Assembly: GCA_032622095.1 (NCBI GenBank)
Contig: CP136069.1
Location: forward strand, 37,980,194-38,044,193
From: Siphonodentalium dalli
Taxonomy: Eukaryota > Mollusca > Scaphopoda > Gadilida > Siphonodentaliidae
Direction: 5' to 3'
Length of the DNA stretch: 64,000 nt
A model generated the notes under the pieces. It did not search any database, was not told the DNA's origin, and saw only the letters and a list, made by a program, of their open reading frames with translations. The stretch's first letter is position 1. Each line of letters opens with the position of its first letter. Below, piece by piece: positions 31,646-42,789 of this stretch. Both the position numbers and the translations under genes were made by a program.

Positions 31646-32645
31646 ATTAAGTGCGGTATATAAAGATGCGGGAGGCCCGAGGTATTATATAAGTGCGGTA
31701 TATAAAGATGCGGGAGGCCCGAGGTATTATATAAGTGCGGTATATAAAGATGCGGGAGGCCCGAGGTATTATATAAGTGCGGTATATAAAGATGCGGGAG
31801 ACCTGAGGTATTATATAAGTGCGGTATATAAAGATGCGGGAGACCTGAGGTATTATATAAGTGCGGTATATAAAGATGCGGGAGACCGGAGGTATTATAT
31901 AAGTGCGGTATATAAAGATGCGGGAGGCCTGAGGTATTATATAAGTGCGGTATATAAAGATGCGGGAGGCCTGAGGTATTATATAAGTGCGGTATATAAA
32001 GATGCGGGAGGCCTGAGGTATTATATAAGTGCGGTATATAAAGATGCGGGCGGCCTGAGGTATTATATAAGTGCGGTATATAAAGATGCGGGAGGCCTGA
32101 GGTATTATATAAGTGCGGTATATAAAGATGCGGGAGGCCTGATGTATTATATAAGTGCGGTATATAAAGATGCGGGCGGCCTGAGGTATTATATAAGTGC
32201 GGTATATAAAGATGCGGGAGGCCTGAGGTATTATATAAGTGCGGTATATAAAGATGCGGGAGGCCTGAGGTATGATATAAGTGCGGTATATAAAGATGCG
32301 GGAGGCCTGAGGTATTATATAAGTGCGGTATATAAAGATGCGGGAGGCCTGAGGTATTATATAAGTGCGGTATATAAAGATGCGGGAGGCCTGAGGTATG
32401 ATATAAGTGCGGTATATAAAGATGCGGGAGGCCTGAGGTATTATATAAGTGCGGTATATAAAGATGCGGGAGGCCTGAGGTATTATATAAGTGCGGTATA
32501 TAAAGATGCGGGAGGCCTGAGGTATTATATAAGTGCGGTATATAAAGATGCGGGAGGCCTGAGGTATGATATAAGTGCGGTATATAAAGATGCGGGAGGC
32601 CTGATGTATTATATAAGTGCGGTATATAAAGATGCGGGCGGCCTT
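31646..32645. repeat. 42-bp minisatellite, about 24 units
   Basis: Unit GAGGTATTATATAAGTGCGG followed by TATATAAAGATGCGGGAGGC and CT, 42 bp, repeated nearly without change. The leftmost units carry GGCCC or GACC variants and occasional units read GCGGCCTGA or TATGATATAAG. Since 42 is 14 codons, long open frames exist on both strands (14-residue repeats such as RIFIYRTYIIPQAS on minus, and YYISAVYKDAGGLR on plus). These are by-products of the period. Confidence 0.97.
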
Positions 32646-32818
32646 CGCGATGGGTATTGCTGTTAAAACAGTCACACCCGTTAAAGCCACTATAAACAGG
32701 TTCCTACCTGATCGTAGGGCATTCGGTGTTAATCGGTGTTTGCAGTTGAATTTTTTTTTTATAGAGACTAGTTTTAGTACCTGCGCGAGTCTTGAATGAA
32801 CGCAAAGAGGGGGCAATA

Positions 32819-33281
32819 TGTGACCCGCCATATCAAATCCAGTCGTAAGTCTGGATTTTGTTACCCTGTGCCAATGCATTCTCTTATATATGCTAGTCGA
32901 CCATATAGGTCGCCTCGCATATATATAAGAGAATGCATTGGCCTAACAATTTTTTCTCATTTTTTTAAAATAAATGTTTCTTCCATTTTTTAGGACATAA
33001 AATAAAAAACATCCATTACCCTGCAGGGAGCCCCACACATATATAGAAGCATATAGAAGAGTGTCGTCTGCTCATGTTTGTCTGGGGCTCTGTATGGGTG
33101 AAATTATAAAATTGTTAAAGAATACAAGAAAAAATTATTAAAATTGTAAAACATTGTTAGGCCAATGCATTCTCTTATATATGCGAGGCGACCTATGGTC
33201 GACTCGCATATATAAGATAATGCATTGGCACAGGGTAAAAAAAATCCCGACTTACGACTGGATTTTATATGGCGGGTCACA
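32819..33281 (+). mobile_element. hairpin module within a different TIR element (TGTGACCCGCC ends), 463 bp
   Basis: The termini TGTGACCCGCCATAT are inverted at the right end and flanked by TA (32,817-32,818; 33,282-33,283). The TIRs run on through TCCAGTCGTAAGTC to the hairpins. The two hairpins (about 32,873-32,942 and 33,161-33,229) and A-rich spacer are the same module as in the ACCCTTTACCC-ended elements. An extra hairpin-forming insert (GGAGCCCCACA...TCTGGGGCTCT, about 33,025-33,095) splits the spacer. Confidence 0.8.
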
Positions 33282-33602
33282 TATATAGATGATCTTTTTG
33301 GGCTGAATGTCGAAGTCTTATAATTCAACGTAGCCACCACTCATAAAGATAAACATTTCCAACTCTTGTGAACATCATTTGTGTCCCACCATCACCAAGT
33401 ATAAGTCTGCTCGTACGTATAAAACCAGCTATAGCTTCTCGATATCCAAATATCCTAGCAGACTTGGACTAACAATCCCCATAAGTTGTATTTTATGTAT
33501 ACCTCAATTTCCAACTTTTTTATGTGATAAGATTCATATGTGGCTTCAACGTTTCACATTAGTGTTCACTATTATATACATGTATATAAAGCCGTATGAC
33601 TA

Positions 33603-33942
33603 ACCCTTTACCCAACAAACCGGCCAAATAAAGCTTCAACAGCCTAAAATATCTTCGGTCTGTCTCAATAGAACCATACAAATATGGATATCATTGGAAC
33701 CGGCTCCTTGACCACATTGTGATAGTTACAGTTACAGTTATGCCCTGTGCCAATGCATTCTCTTATATATGCGAGTCGACCATAGGTCGCCTCGCATATA
33801 TAAGAGAATGCATTGGCCTAAAAAAAATTTTTTTTTAATGTGTTACGCCAATGCATTCTCTTATATATGCGAGGCGACCTATGGTCGACTCGCATATATA
33901 AGAGAATGCATTGGCACAGGGCCGTTCTGTTGGGTAAAGGGT
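33603..33942 (+). mobile_element. hairpin-bearing TA-flanked MITE, copy 4 (340 bp)
   Basis: ACCCTTTACCCAAC...GTTGGGTAAAGGGT flanked by TA. Two hairpins lie at about 33,753-33,818 and 33,848-33,916, with the spacer shortened by about 50 bp relative to the other copies. The left-hand tail matches copies 2 and 3 closely. Confidence 0.9.
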
Positions 33943-33944
33943 TA

Positions 33945-35040
33945 AACTCCATATGATTAACCTTTTCTATACTAAAGCATCATTGATGAGTAGTTATCTC
34001 ATACATAGGAAATGTTCAGGTAATAAGCTCAGAAAACGTTTTTGAATTTATTATTTAAACATTTCCTTCATTAAATAGTACCTTTATTGATCTATTGTCT
34101 GCTTTTATCACCTTAACATCCCTCCAAATGAATAATATACTATTCCGATGTACACTTTTTCAACTGACTTGGAGAATCAATTTAGTATATATAGAACGGG
34201 TTAAACATTCAACCGGTGGCCATTTAAAGATGGCCTGTCCGATGTTACACCATAAAACCAACATATGTACATGTGTTTCTTCAATACCACACAATAATTA
34301 GATAGGACAAATGAGCCCTTTTAATATGAGATTTTCGCTTTGCCAAAATTCGCCTTTCCAAATAGAAAGGTTGGACTCATTTTGAATTGTGTGTCAGCCT
34401 AGCAGAAATTACAAAGACAGTCTATTACAAGAAAACCAATGTCAGAAATGGTAACGCACTCAAGATCATATATTATATACCCATTATTGTAATTATAGAA
34501 TATAAAATATATTGGTTTCACGAATGACCAACTCATAATTCCGTTAAAACAACTAATCCTTCAAATTATTACAGCAACTATATACGGCTTATCACTGACG
34601 GTTTCTCATGCATCTCACCAGAATTTCCAACTACACCTTTTACCGGATTCGGCCTCCGGGTCGCAGTTCGACTTTAAATCCGTCCCAAATATTCCCATTT
34701 ATATAAATAAAACGCCCATGGCCCATGTATACCAAGAATCAGCGCAACATTATACACGCGGAGCGCGAAATAAAGAGCGATCATGCTCACGTCGCCCAAA
34801 AGTGGAGGATAATAAATAGCGTTATGACTTAAGATCTTTTGTACTCGTCTTCAACGTTAAATAAGGGATATTGTGTGTATTTTTTCTAATACGAATAATT
34901 GTGACTTCAAGCGTTTTTTGTTTTACTTTTGCCAAGTAAGATGAACATTAACACAGATAACGACACATTTAACCACGTGCAAAAGGGCGTGTCGACAGTA
35001 GGGGTTGGGGCGGTCTCGCACCCAACTTTGGTCAAAATGT
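33945..35040. other. non-coding DNA, nothing recognised
   Basis: AT-rich, no splice-bounded exon or element termini seen. Confidence 0.4.
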
Positions 35041-35600
35041 TAAACAGTTGGAAATTTTCATACCTGTCACAATATTAGTTGGAAATTTCACACCAACAAT
35101 AGGTTGAAATTATCCTCATAGTTTGATTTTCCAACAATTTATTAGCGGGGCATTTGTTGTTTTTAGACCAACATTTGCATATTGTTCTACTTTTAATAAA
35201 AAAAATTGGACTGAAATGGCCACCGATATGTTTATGATTGTCAGGTTGGAATTTTCCAATAATTGGAAAGCGTGACGCCAGTCTATAGGCTACTGATCGA
35301 TTTATAATAAGCTACCATCCAGCTATATGTGGGGGAGCTGATAAAAGTCAAAGCCCACGGGGGGGGGGGGGCATTGAAACTACGAAAACTTGTGCGTTTG
35401 GTGTGTGTTGATGATACAGTTAGACAATCCAATGTGGACACCCCAAACGGAGGAAACCCTCTATAGCCACGTCCCTGCATACATGCGCAAGTTGGGAAAT
35501 TAAATTATCACATTAATTTCAACCTTTTTTCTGTCTGAAATTTCCAACAGCTGCGATTCAGAAATTAAATTTCCAACTGCCTTACATATTTATCAAAATT
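35040..35600. repeat. GTTGGAAATTTC-rich segment with mirrored ends
   Basis: GTTGGAAATTT(C/T) and variants occur at about 35,046, 35,080 and 35,245 in plus orientation, and as AAATTTCCAAC at about 35,537 and 35,565 in reverse. This suggests a degraded foldback element. A G12 run lies at about 35,360-35,371. No coding signal. Confidence 0.45.
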
Positions 35601-35733
35601 GTGGTGTGATACTCTCGAAACCCCATCATACTGCGTCGCGTGCTGGAATTATGTAATGTAAGGGTTGGTAAGCGTTAATTAGTGGATTGTGGCGCTGGGA
35701 AAGCTTGCTCCGCTGAAAAAACAGACCAGCCTG

Positions 35734-35735
<2 letters not shown>

Positions 35736-35820
<85 letters not shown>

Positions 35821-35938
35821 CTCCGTCTCTCTATCTTCTCCCTCTCTCTCCCTCTCTCGTCTCTCTCTCTCTCCCTCTCTTCTCTCTCTCGCGCTTTCTC
35901 GCTCTCTCTCTCTCTCTCCCTCTTTCTCTCTCTCTCGC
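35736..35938. repeat. (CT)n microsatellite, ~200 bp
   Basis: Pure CT repeats to about 35,803, then imperfect CT/CCT/TCG-interrupted repeats. The Ser/Leu- and Arg/Glu-rich ORFs over it are artefacts. Confidence 0.97.
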
Positions 35939-36654
35939 TTGTGGGAAGAACGAGGCGGTGAAATGATTGATTGACAAGCAAGCAGACGTAGAATAGCGCT
36001 GATTATATGGTTATCATCGTGCGAACCCATCGCGTGGCATTTACCCCATCACCCAATACCTTTATTATTAGTTATATTCCGCGAATTATTCGGCTATTGT
36101 CGTTGACCTTTAGGAATTGGATGGTGCTGTTTTTACAACTCTCTCTCAATTACACACCGTGTCAAAAAGTGGAAAGCGCCGTATTCTTATTGGCATGCTT
36201 GTACCACAGCGTACTTCGGGAACTCTTAGTCGGAAAATATCTTCATATTTATCAGGTGCTGTGAAATAACGCACCGGTCTGATATTTTGATTCTAATGAA
36301 AATTATATTTTATCAATATTCATGTCACATTCTTCTGATGTTTGCACCCGCTGCCAGCGTGATCGGGTGTATTGTTTCACGTATAGCTAATAACTCTGGT
36401 GGGCATGACGCATTAAACCACCGTAAGCTGTATCGCGCGACTGAGAAACATGGTATATTTGTGAACAGTATCGATATATCTGTCGTAAGCAATATGGAAA
36501 ACGAAACTGAACGATTACCGAATAGTGGAAATGTTAGCGGACATGAAGTAGATAATTTAAGTGCGGAGTTGAAAAGTCTTTATCACATGGCTGGGTATGA
36601 AACGTTTGGAATAGTGAGGAATAGATCCACAAGAAAAAAGTCGCGGGGAATGCC

Positions 36655-37033
36655 ATGGTATATACGTACGATTGTCGCAAAGCTAGAACGGAATATCGAA
36701 AAGCGCTTAAAAACATGAAAAGGTACCCATGCAATCAAAATAAATCGAAACTGAAATATTGCAGAAAGATATACAAAATATTAACTAAAAGGAGCAGGTT
36801 GCGATACAATGAAAGTTTCAGGAAACGAATCATGTCGGCCAGAAAATACTCGGCACGGGAATTTTGGCGTCTTGTTAAAAGTTTAGGGCGAAACGAGCGA
36901 GTTCTAGATTCACCAAGTGCAGACACTTTTACACAGTATTTCATTTCTGAAGAACATAAATCTGAACATGGCCACGCGGAAGCATGCCCTGAAATCCCTA
37001 TGCGTGACATATCAGTCGATAATACTCATTTAA
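36655..37033 (+). pseudogene. LINE ORF2 segment 1 (linker before reverse transcriptase)
   Basis: Basic linker CRKARTEYRKALKNM...SAREFWRLVKSLGRNE and an acidic stretch ending SVDNTHL. This is the normal region between endonuclease and reverse transcriptase. The preceding part (to about 36,560, RNRSTRKKSRGMPW) lies in another frame, so a small indel near 36,662 breaks the ORF. The segment stops at the first MITE; the remaining codons in that frame belong to the MITE. Confidence 0.8.
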
Positions 37034-37531
37034 AGACACGGTTGGCCTTGGCGGTGCACGGGTATCCTGTGAAAATATCTTCACCCGTCAAAAACCGCCA
37101 CAAACAGAGAGAACATCAAAATGTAGATAGACTTTGTCCGTATACAAATAAGAAATATCGCATAAACAGTATGTTATTGTCATATCTTTGACCATTGTTA
37201 TGTAAACAAAAGCATAAAAAGTTACTTTTCTTGTGTTTGTTTATATTATGATGGTAAACATAAAGAGCGTTCTTTGTTGGTGAATACCTTATATGGAACT
37301 AATAAAGAGCGTTTATGCCATTTGTGTGTGATTAGCCAGTAGCATTGTGCTATCTTCTTTAACACAATCAGGCTCTTGCTTAGGTAAAATATAGTAGGTC
37401 TTTGTGATAACATGCTGTTTACGCGATGGACATGGTATATATGAACGAAACTGTATGCGTTTTAATGTTTTTCTGTTTACGGTGTTTGGAACAAATATGA
37501 ATATTTTCGACAATTAAGGCCGCACGTGCCT
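37034..37531 (+). mobile_element. TTAA-flanked MITE, copy 3 (498 bp), inside LINE ORF2
   Basis: TTAA at 37,030-37,033 and 37,532-37,535. It is identical in layout to copies 1 and 4 apart from a 4-bp insertion (CACG) near 37,057. Removing the element with one TTAA gives CAT TTA AAT GCA in the LINE, i.e. continuous ...THLNAEI..., which confirms a precise insertion. Confidence 0.93.
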
Positions 37532-38276
37532 TTAAATGCAGAAATAACAAAAGAGGAAATAGAGGCTGCGGCTAGAAATTTAAAAAATGGAAAAGCGGCT
37601 GGGTTTGACCTGATTACAAATGAATATATAAAGTCAACTATGCACATTTTTATAAACCTTTATGTCAAACTTTTTAATCTTGTTCTGAAAACGGGTATCG
37701 TGCCGAAAGAATGGACAATTGGTATCATAAGGCCAATATTCAAGCAAAAGGGTGATCATATGGCCCCAAGCAATTATAGAAAAATAACTCTGGTTAGCTG
37801 CATATCGAAACTTCTTACGAGTATTCTGAGTGATCGAATATCCATTTTCTTGACTGATAATGCTATGTTGAGCGAAGTTCAAGCAGGATTTAGAAAGGGT
37901 TACTCCACCACAGACCATTCTTACGCACTGTATAGTATTATCAAACTCATGAAACTTAGAAAAATGAAGCTATTTGTAGCATTTATAGATTTAGCTAAGG
38001 CATTTGACATTGTGTGGAGGAACGGTCTGTGGGGGAAACTCTTGTCACATCACATTGAAGGGAACATATTGAATGTAATCCGTAACATATACAACAATGC
38101 TAAGTCATGTGTTGCCGCTAACGGGGTATCATCAGATTTATTCAAAAGCTCAATTGGTGTGAGACAAGGTGGTAATCTATCGCCCCTCCTCTTTGCTCTA
38201 TACCTGAATGATCTAGAAAATTTCTTGAGTATGGGGGGTTGTGACGGTGTTGATTTTTCTGGATTAACAGGTTTAA
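37532..38276 (+). pseudogene. LINE ORF2 segment 2 (reverse transcriptase, N-terminal two thirds)
   Basis: Contains ITKEEIEAAARNLKNGKAAG, IGIIRPIFKQKGD, NYRKITLVSCISKLL, FRKGYSTTDH, motif A AFIDLAKAFDIVW and motif B GVRQGGNLSPLLFALYLND. No stops occur inside. The motif B wording is unlike the Jockey/CR1-like copy at 12-15 kb, so this is a different LINE clade (I/RTE-like groups are possible; not resolved). It is cut just before the YADD motif by the second MITE. Confidence 0.9.
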
Positions 38277-38770
38277 AGACACGGTTGGCCTTGGCGGTGG
38301 GTATCCTGTGAAAATATCTTCACCCGTCAAAAACCGTCACAAACAGAGAGAACATCAAAATGTAGATAGACTTTGTCCGTATACAAATAAGAAATATCGC
38401 ATAAACAGTATGTTATTGTCATATCTTTGACCATTGTTATGTAAACAAAAGCATAAAAAGTTACTTTTCTTGTGTTTGTTTATATTATGATGGTAAACAT
38501 AAAGAGCGTTCTTTGTTGGTGAATACCTTATATGGAACTAATAAAGAGCGTTTATGCCATTTGTGTGTGATTAGCCAGTAGCATTGTGCTATCTTCTGTA
38601 ACACAATCAGGCTCTTGCTTAGGTAAAATATAGTAGGTCTTTGTGATAACATGCTGTTTACGCGATGGACATGGTATATATGAACGAAACTGTATGCGTT
38701 TTAATGTTTTTCTGTTTACGGTGTTTGGAACAAATATGAATATTTTCGACAATTAAGGCCGCACGTGCCT
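38277..38770 (+). mobile_element. 494-bp TTAA-flanked MITE, copy 4, inside LINE ORF2
   Basis: TTAA at 38,273-38,276 and 38,771-38,774. Excision with one TTAA gives GGT TTA AGG GTT, restoring ...TGLRVDT... ahead of the YADD motif. Same orientation as copy 3, 1.24 kb away, and nearly identical in sequence. Confidence 0.93.
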
Positions 38771-39861
38771 TTAAGGGTTGATACATACATCCATCTTTTT
38801 ATATTGTTATATGCGGATGACACTATACTGATGTCCACGAGCGCTAGAGGTTTACATAAAAGTCTTAGATTATTCCAGTTATATTGCGACCGATGGAAAT
38901 TGGAAGTCAATAGTGATAAGAGTAAGATTATGATTTTTGGGAGAAAACCGCATAAAACAACCATATTTAAACTCCACGAAAAGCCACTTGAAATTGTAAA
39001 GCAGTATCGGTATTTTGGAACATTATTTCACGTACGGGGTACTTTTGTAGCCGAGAGGAATGAGCGCTGTAGATCGGCGAAAAAAGCCATGTTCTCGTTG
39101 ATTAATAAAGCCAGGACCTCACAAATAGATATTGGGAGTATAGTAGAAATGTATGAGAAAGCCATAGTGCCTATTCTTCTTTATGGCTCGGAAATATGGG
39201 GATTTGAAAATATTGAGGGAATATGTAAGTTAGAACGTTGGTTTTTGAAATTTATTTGTCATTTAAAAAAGACAACAGCAAATGTTTTTGTTTATGGGGA
39301 GTTAGGTGTATACCCTATTGATTTAAAAATAAAACTAAGGTGCCTTGGCTATTGGGGAAGACTGGTTGTGGGAAATCGTTGTAAACTAGCATATAAACTG
39401 TATTGTATGATGTATGATCTTCATGGTTCTAACCAAATCGAATGTCCTTGGATTGACTATGTGAAAACGACGCTATTTGAACTTGGCATGATCGAAATCT
39501 GGACGTATCAACATGTACAAAACACTAATTGGTTTTACGAAGCTTGTAAGAGGAAGATATATGACCTTTATATACAGCAATGGATGGGAAATATAGGATC
39601 CTCTACTAAATGTAAACCGGATCGTGGAATAACATAAGTCACTCTCAGCGAGTATGTTCCCTATGTGAGCAAGGTATTGGTGATGAATACCATTTTGTTC
39701 TCACATGCGAAATTCTTAAAGAACTAAGAGAAAAATATATTGATAGATATTTCTATAACGACCCTACCATATCAAAGTTGATTAAGTTATTCAATACACA
39801 CGACGAAGAAACGGTTAATAATCTCGCGACATTTATTAAGAAAGGGACGGCGAAATTGTAA
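38771..39861 (+). pseudogene. LINE ORF2 segment 3 (RT catalytic motif and C-terminus)
   Basis: Begins with motif C LLYADDTILM, then the thumb region and a long C-terminal part. The frame stops at 39,635-39,637. The true C-terminus continues one frame over from about 39,640, with a zinc-knuckle CSLCEQGIGDEYHFVLTC, to TAA at 39,859-39,861. The stretch usually present between these parts (an arginine-rich region before the knuckle) seems short, suggesting a small internal deletion with a frameshift near 39,630. Confidence 0.85.
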
Positions 39862-40139
39862 CCACCTCAAACATTGATAATCTATAAATATGCAATGACC
39901 GGGAGTGCATCAGTGGGTGGTCATAGTAAGCTGAATATATACATGTATATATGATGTTACATTCAATTACGTATTATTGCATTTATGTATTGTTACTTTC
40001 ATTATACATGCATGTGTGTCAATATATATATATTTTTTTTATGCCACTCACTTGATTATGTAAGTCATGTATACTCTCTTATCACAAATGTGAAGAGAGA
40101 GATATAGTTAATGATTAAAACTTGAAACTTGAAAACTTG

Positions 40140-41104
40140 GTTATATTCCTGATCAACGCATATATGTGATCCAGACTCATTCGTCTATCTGGTCATGTTT
40201 GTCAGTTGGTTGTCTGCATGGGGCCGATAGTTTCCATGTATACGCATTGGAGTGATTTCACATTGAAATAAAAGGTCGCTGACCAAAATGTCCCCCGACG
40301 AAGGTGGCAGGTTATATATACTACAAACTGTATGAGGAATTTATTTCACTAATATGATACAAATTGCATATTCATTAAATAGGTTGTTGCACATTTTCAA
40401 TGTGTCGATAAAGGGCCAATAACACTAAAATTAAAAAAATATATAACATTTCTATGTCGAAAAAAGGCAATAACTCCGTCAAAATGACTCCGACTGAACT
40501 CAAAATGGCAGGTGCGCAGGTTCCCATGCTGGTTGACAGTTTTAAAAATTGACTGGAAAATGGCGGAATACATGCTCTGAGTCGGACAAAAGATACGTCC
40601 CAGAGTGTACGATTCTATGTCGAAAAAGGGCAATAACTCCGCCAAAATGACTCCGACTGAACCCAAAATCGCAGGTGACTGAAAAGTGACGGAATACATG
40701 CTCAGACAAAGTACACACGGAATGACGCGCTGACGAGGGTCATTACTACAGTCCTCCGACGGAATGTCGAGTGACAATTAACGGTGCCTTGTCCGGTTTG
40801 ACACCATAAAAAGCCACCACCGAGCGATTACCATATATACGCCAGAAAACAATTAGATCGTTTATTTTTTCATGCGTATGCCATATATACGAATGATGGG
40901 GATAGCACGTAATTTTCATTTTATTTTCCATACTAAACTGAGAATTAAATATTGACTAATTTGGTGTCAATCGGACACGGCATCTTTAACACTCTATATC
41001 ACTCTTACCAAAAAAAATGACAACGTGAGGCATTGCCTATGGTGTCTGGAACGACGATAACATCAACATATTTTTACTTTATTTATACTTCTGTGAAATT
41101 TATG
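40140..41104. repeat. flank with bivalve-type dispersed repeats
   Basis: Two direct copies (about 40,453-40,560 and 40,617-40,700) share TCGAAAAA(A)GGGCAATAACTCCG, AAAATGACTCCGACTGAAC and CGCAGGTG, with TGGCGGAATACATGCTC-type ends. They are relatives of the segments at 27.64 and 27.81 kb. The rest up to the satellite is unremarkable AT-rich DNA. Confidence 0.6.
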
Positions 41105-42789
41105 GTTTTCATTTAATGGTTTTAACTAGATCCCACAGAACGAGTCCATTAATATGAGGTTTTAATGGTTTTAACTAGATCCCACACAACGAGTCCATTA
41201 ATATGAGGTTTTAATGGTTTTAACTAGATCCCACAGGACAAGTCCATTAATAGGAGGTTTTAATGGTTTTAACTAGTTCCCACAGAACGAGTCCATTAAT
41301 ATGAGGCTTTAATGGTTTTAACTAGATCCCACATAACGAGTCCATTAATAGGAGGTTTAATGGTTTTAACTAGATCCCACATAACGAGTCCATTAATATG
41401 AGGTTTTAATGGTTTTAACTAGATCCCACACAACGTGACCATTAATAGGAGGTTTAATGGTTTTAACTAGATCCCACACAACGAGTCCATTAATATGAGG
41501 TTTTAATGGTTTTAACTAGATCCCACATAAAGATTCCATTTAATAGGAGGTTTTAATGGTTTTAACTAGATCCCACACAACGAGTCCATTAATATGATAT
41601 TTTAATGGTTTTAACTAGATCCCACCGAACGAGTCCATTAATATGAGATTTTAATGGTTTTAACTAAATCCCACACAACGTGTCCATTAATAGGATGTTT
41701 GTTTGGTTTTAATTAGATCCCACAAAACGAGTCCGTAATATGAGGATTTAATTGTTTAACTAGATCTCACACAACGAGTCCATTAATAGGAGGTTTTAAT
41801 GGTTTTAACTAGATCCCACACGAGTCCATTAATAGGAGGTTTTAATTGTTTTAATTAGATCCCACACGAGTCCATTAATATGAGGTTTTAATTGTTTTAA
41901 CTAGATACCACACAACGAGTCCATTAATAGGAGGTTTTAATTATTTTAACTAGATCCCGCACAACGAGTCCATTTAATAGGAGGTTTTAATGGTTTTAAC
42001 TAGATCCCACACAACGAGTCCATTAATATGATATTTTTATGGTTTTAACTAGATTTCTCAGAACGAGTCCATTACTAGGAGGTTTTAATGGTTTTAACTA
42101 GTTCCCACATAACGAGTCCATTAATAGGAGGTGTTAATGGTTTTAACTAGATCCCTACAACGAGTCCATTTAATAGGAGGTTTTAATGGTTTTAATTAGA
42201 TCCCACACAACGAGTCCATTTAATAGAAGGTTTTAATTGTTTTAACTAGATCCTACACATCGAGTCCATTAATAGGAGGTTTTAATGGTTTTAACTAGAT
42301 CCCACACAACGAGTCCATTAATAGGAGGTTTTAATGGTTTTAATTAGATCCAACACAACGAGTCCATTAATATGAGATGTTAACGGTTTTAACTAGACCC
42401 TCACACAACGAGTCCAAATAGGAGGTTTTAATTGTTTTAACTAGACCCTCACACAACGAGTCCAAATAGGAGGTTTTAATTGTTTTAACTAGATCCCACA
42501 CAACGAGTCCATTAATAGGAGGTTTGAATGGTTTTAACTATAGCCCACACAACGTGTCCATTAATAGGAGGTTTGTTTGGTCTTAATTAGATCCCACACA
42601 ACGAGTCCATTAATATGAGGTTTTAATTGTTTTAACTAGATCCCACACAACGAGTCCATTAATATGAGGTTTTAATTGTTTTAACTAGATCCCAAACAAC
42701 GGGTCCATTAATATGAGGTTTTAATGGTTTTATCTAGATCCCACACGAGTCCATTTAATAGGAGGTTTTAATTGTTTTAACTAGATCCT

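Larger units (their letters stand above)
36400..40139 (+). mobile_element. second non-LTR retrotransposon (LINE), 5'-truncated, carrying two nested MITEs
   Basis: LINE protein sequence is recognisable from about 36,560 and continues, interrupted by two 494-498-bp TTAA elements, to a stop at 39,859-39,861. The 3' UTR ends in an ATTAAAACTTGAAACTTGAA-type tail near 40,115-40,139. There is no endonuclease domain in the retained part, so the copy is 5'-truncated or the 5' part is degraded. The precise left end and a target duplication were not resolved. Confidence 0.85.

Noticed and set aside
31647-32879. A 410-codon minus-strand ORF with 14-residue repeats and a hydrophobic N-terminal segment
   Set aside because: The repeat period (42 bp) is a multiple of three, so open frames are automatic on both strands; the N-terminal part runs into a hairpin MITE's terminal repeat and matches no family.
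35679-36030. Ser/Leu-rich and Arg/Glu-rich ORFs
   Set aside because: Translations of the (CT)n microsatellite.
16680-38752. A 66-codon ORF preserved in all four 494-bp TTAA elements
   Set aside because: It begins with TTG rather than ATG, has no domain, and its preservation is explained by the near identity of the young copies.
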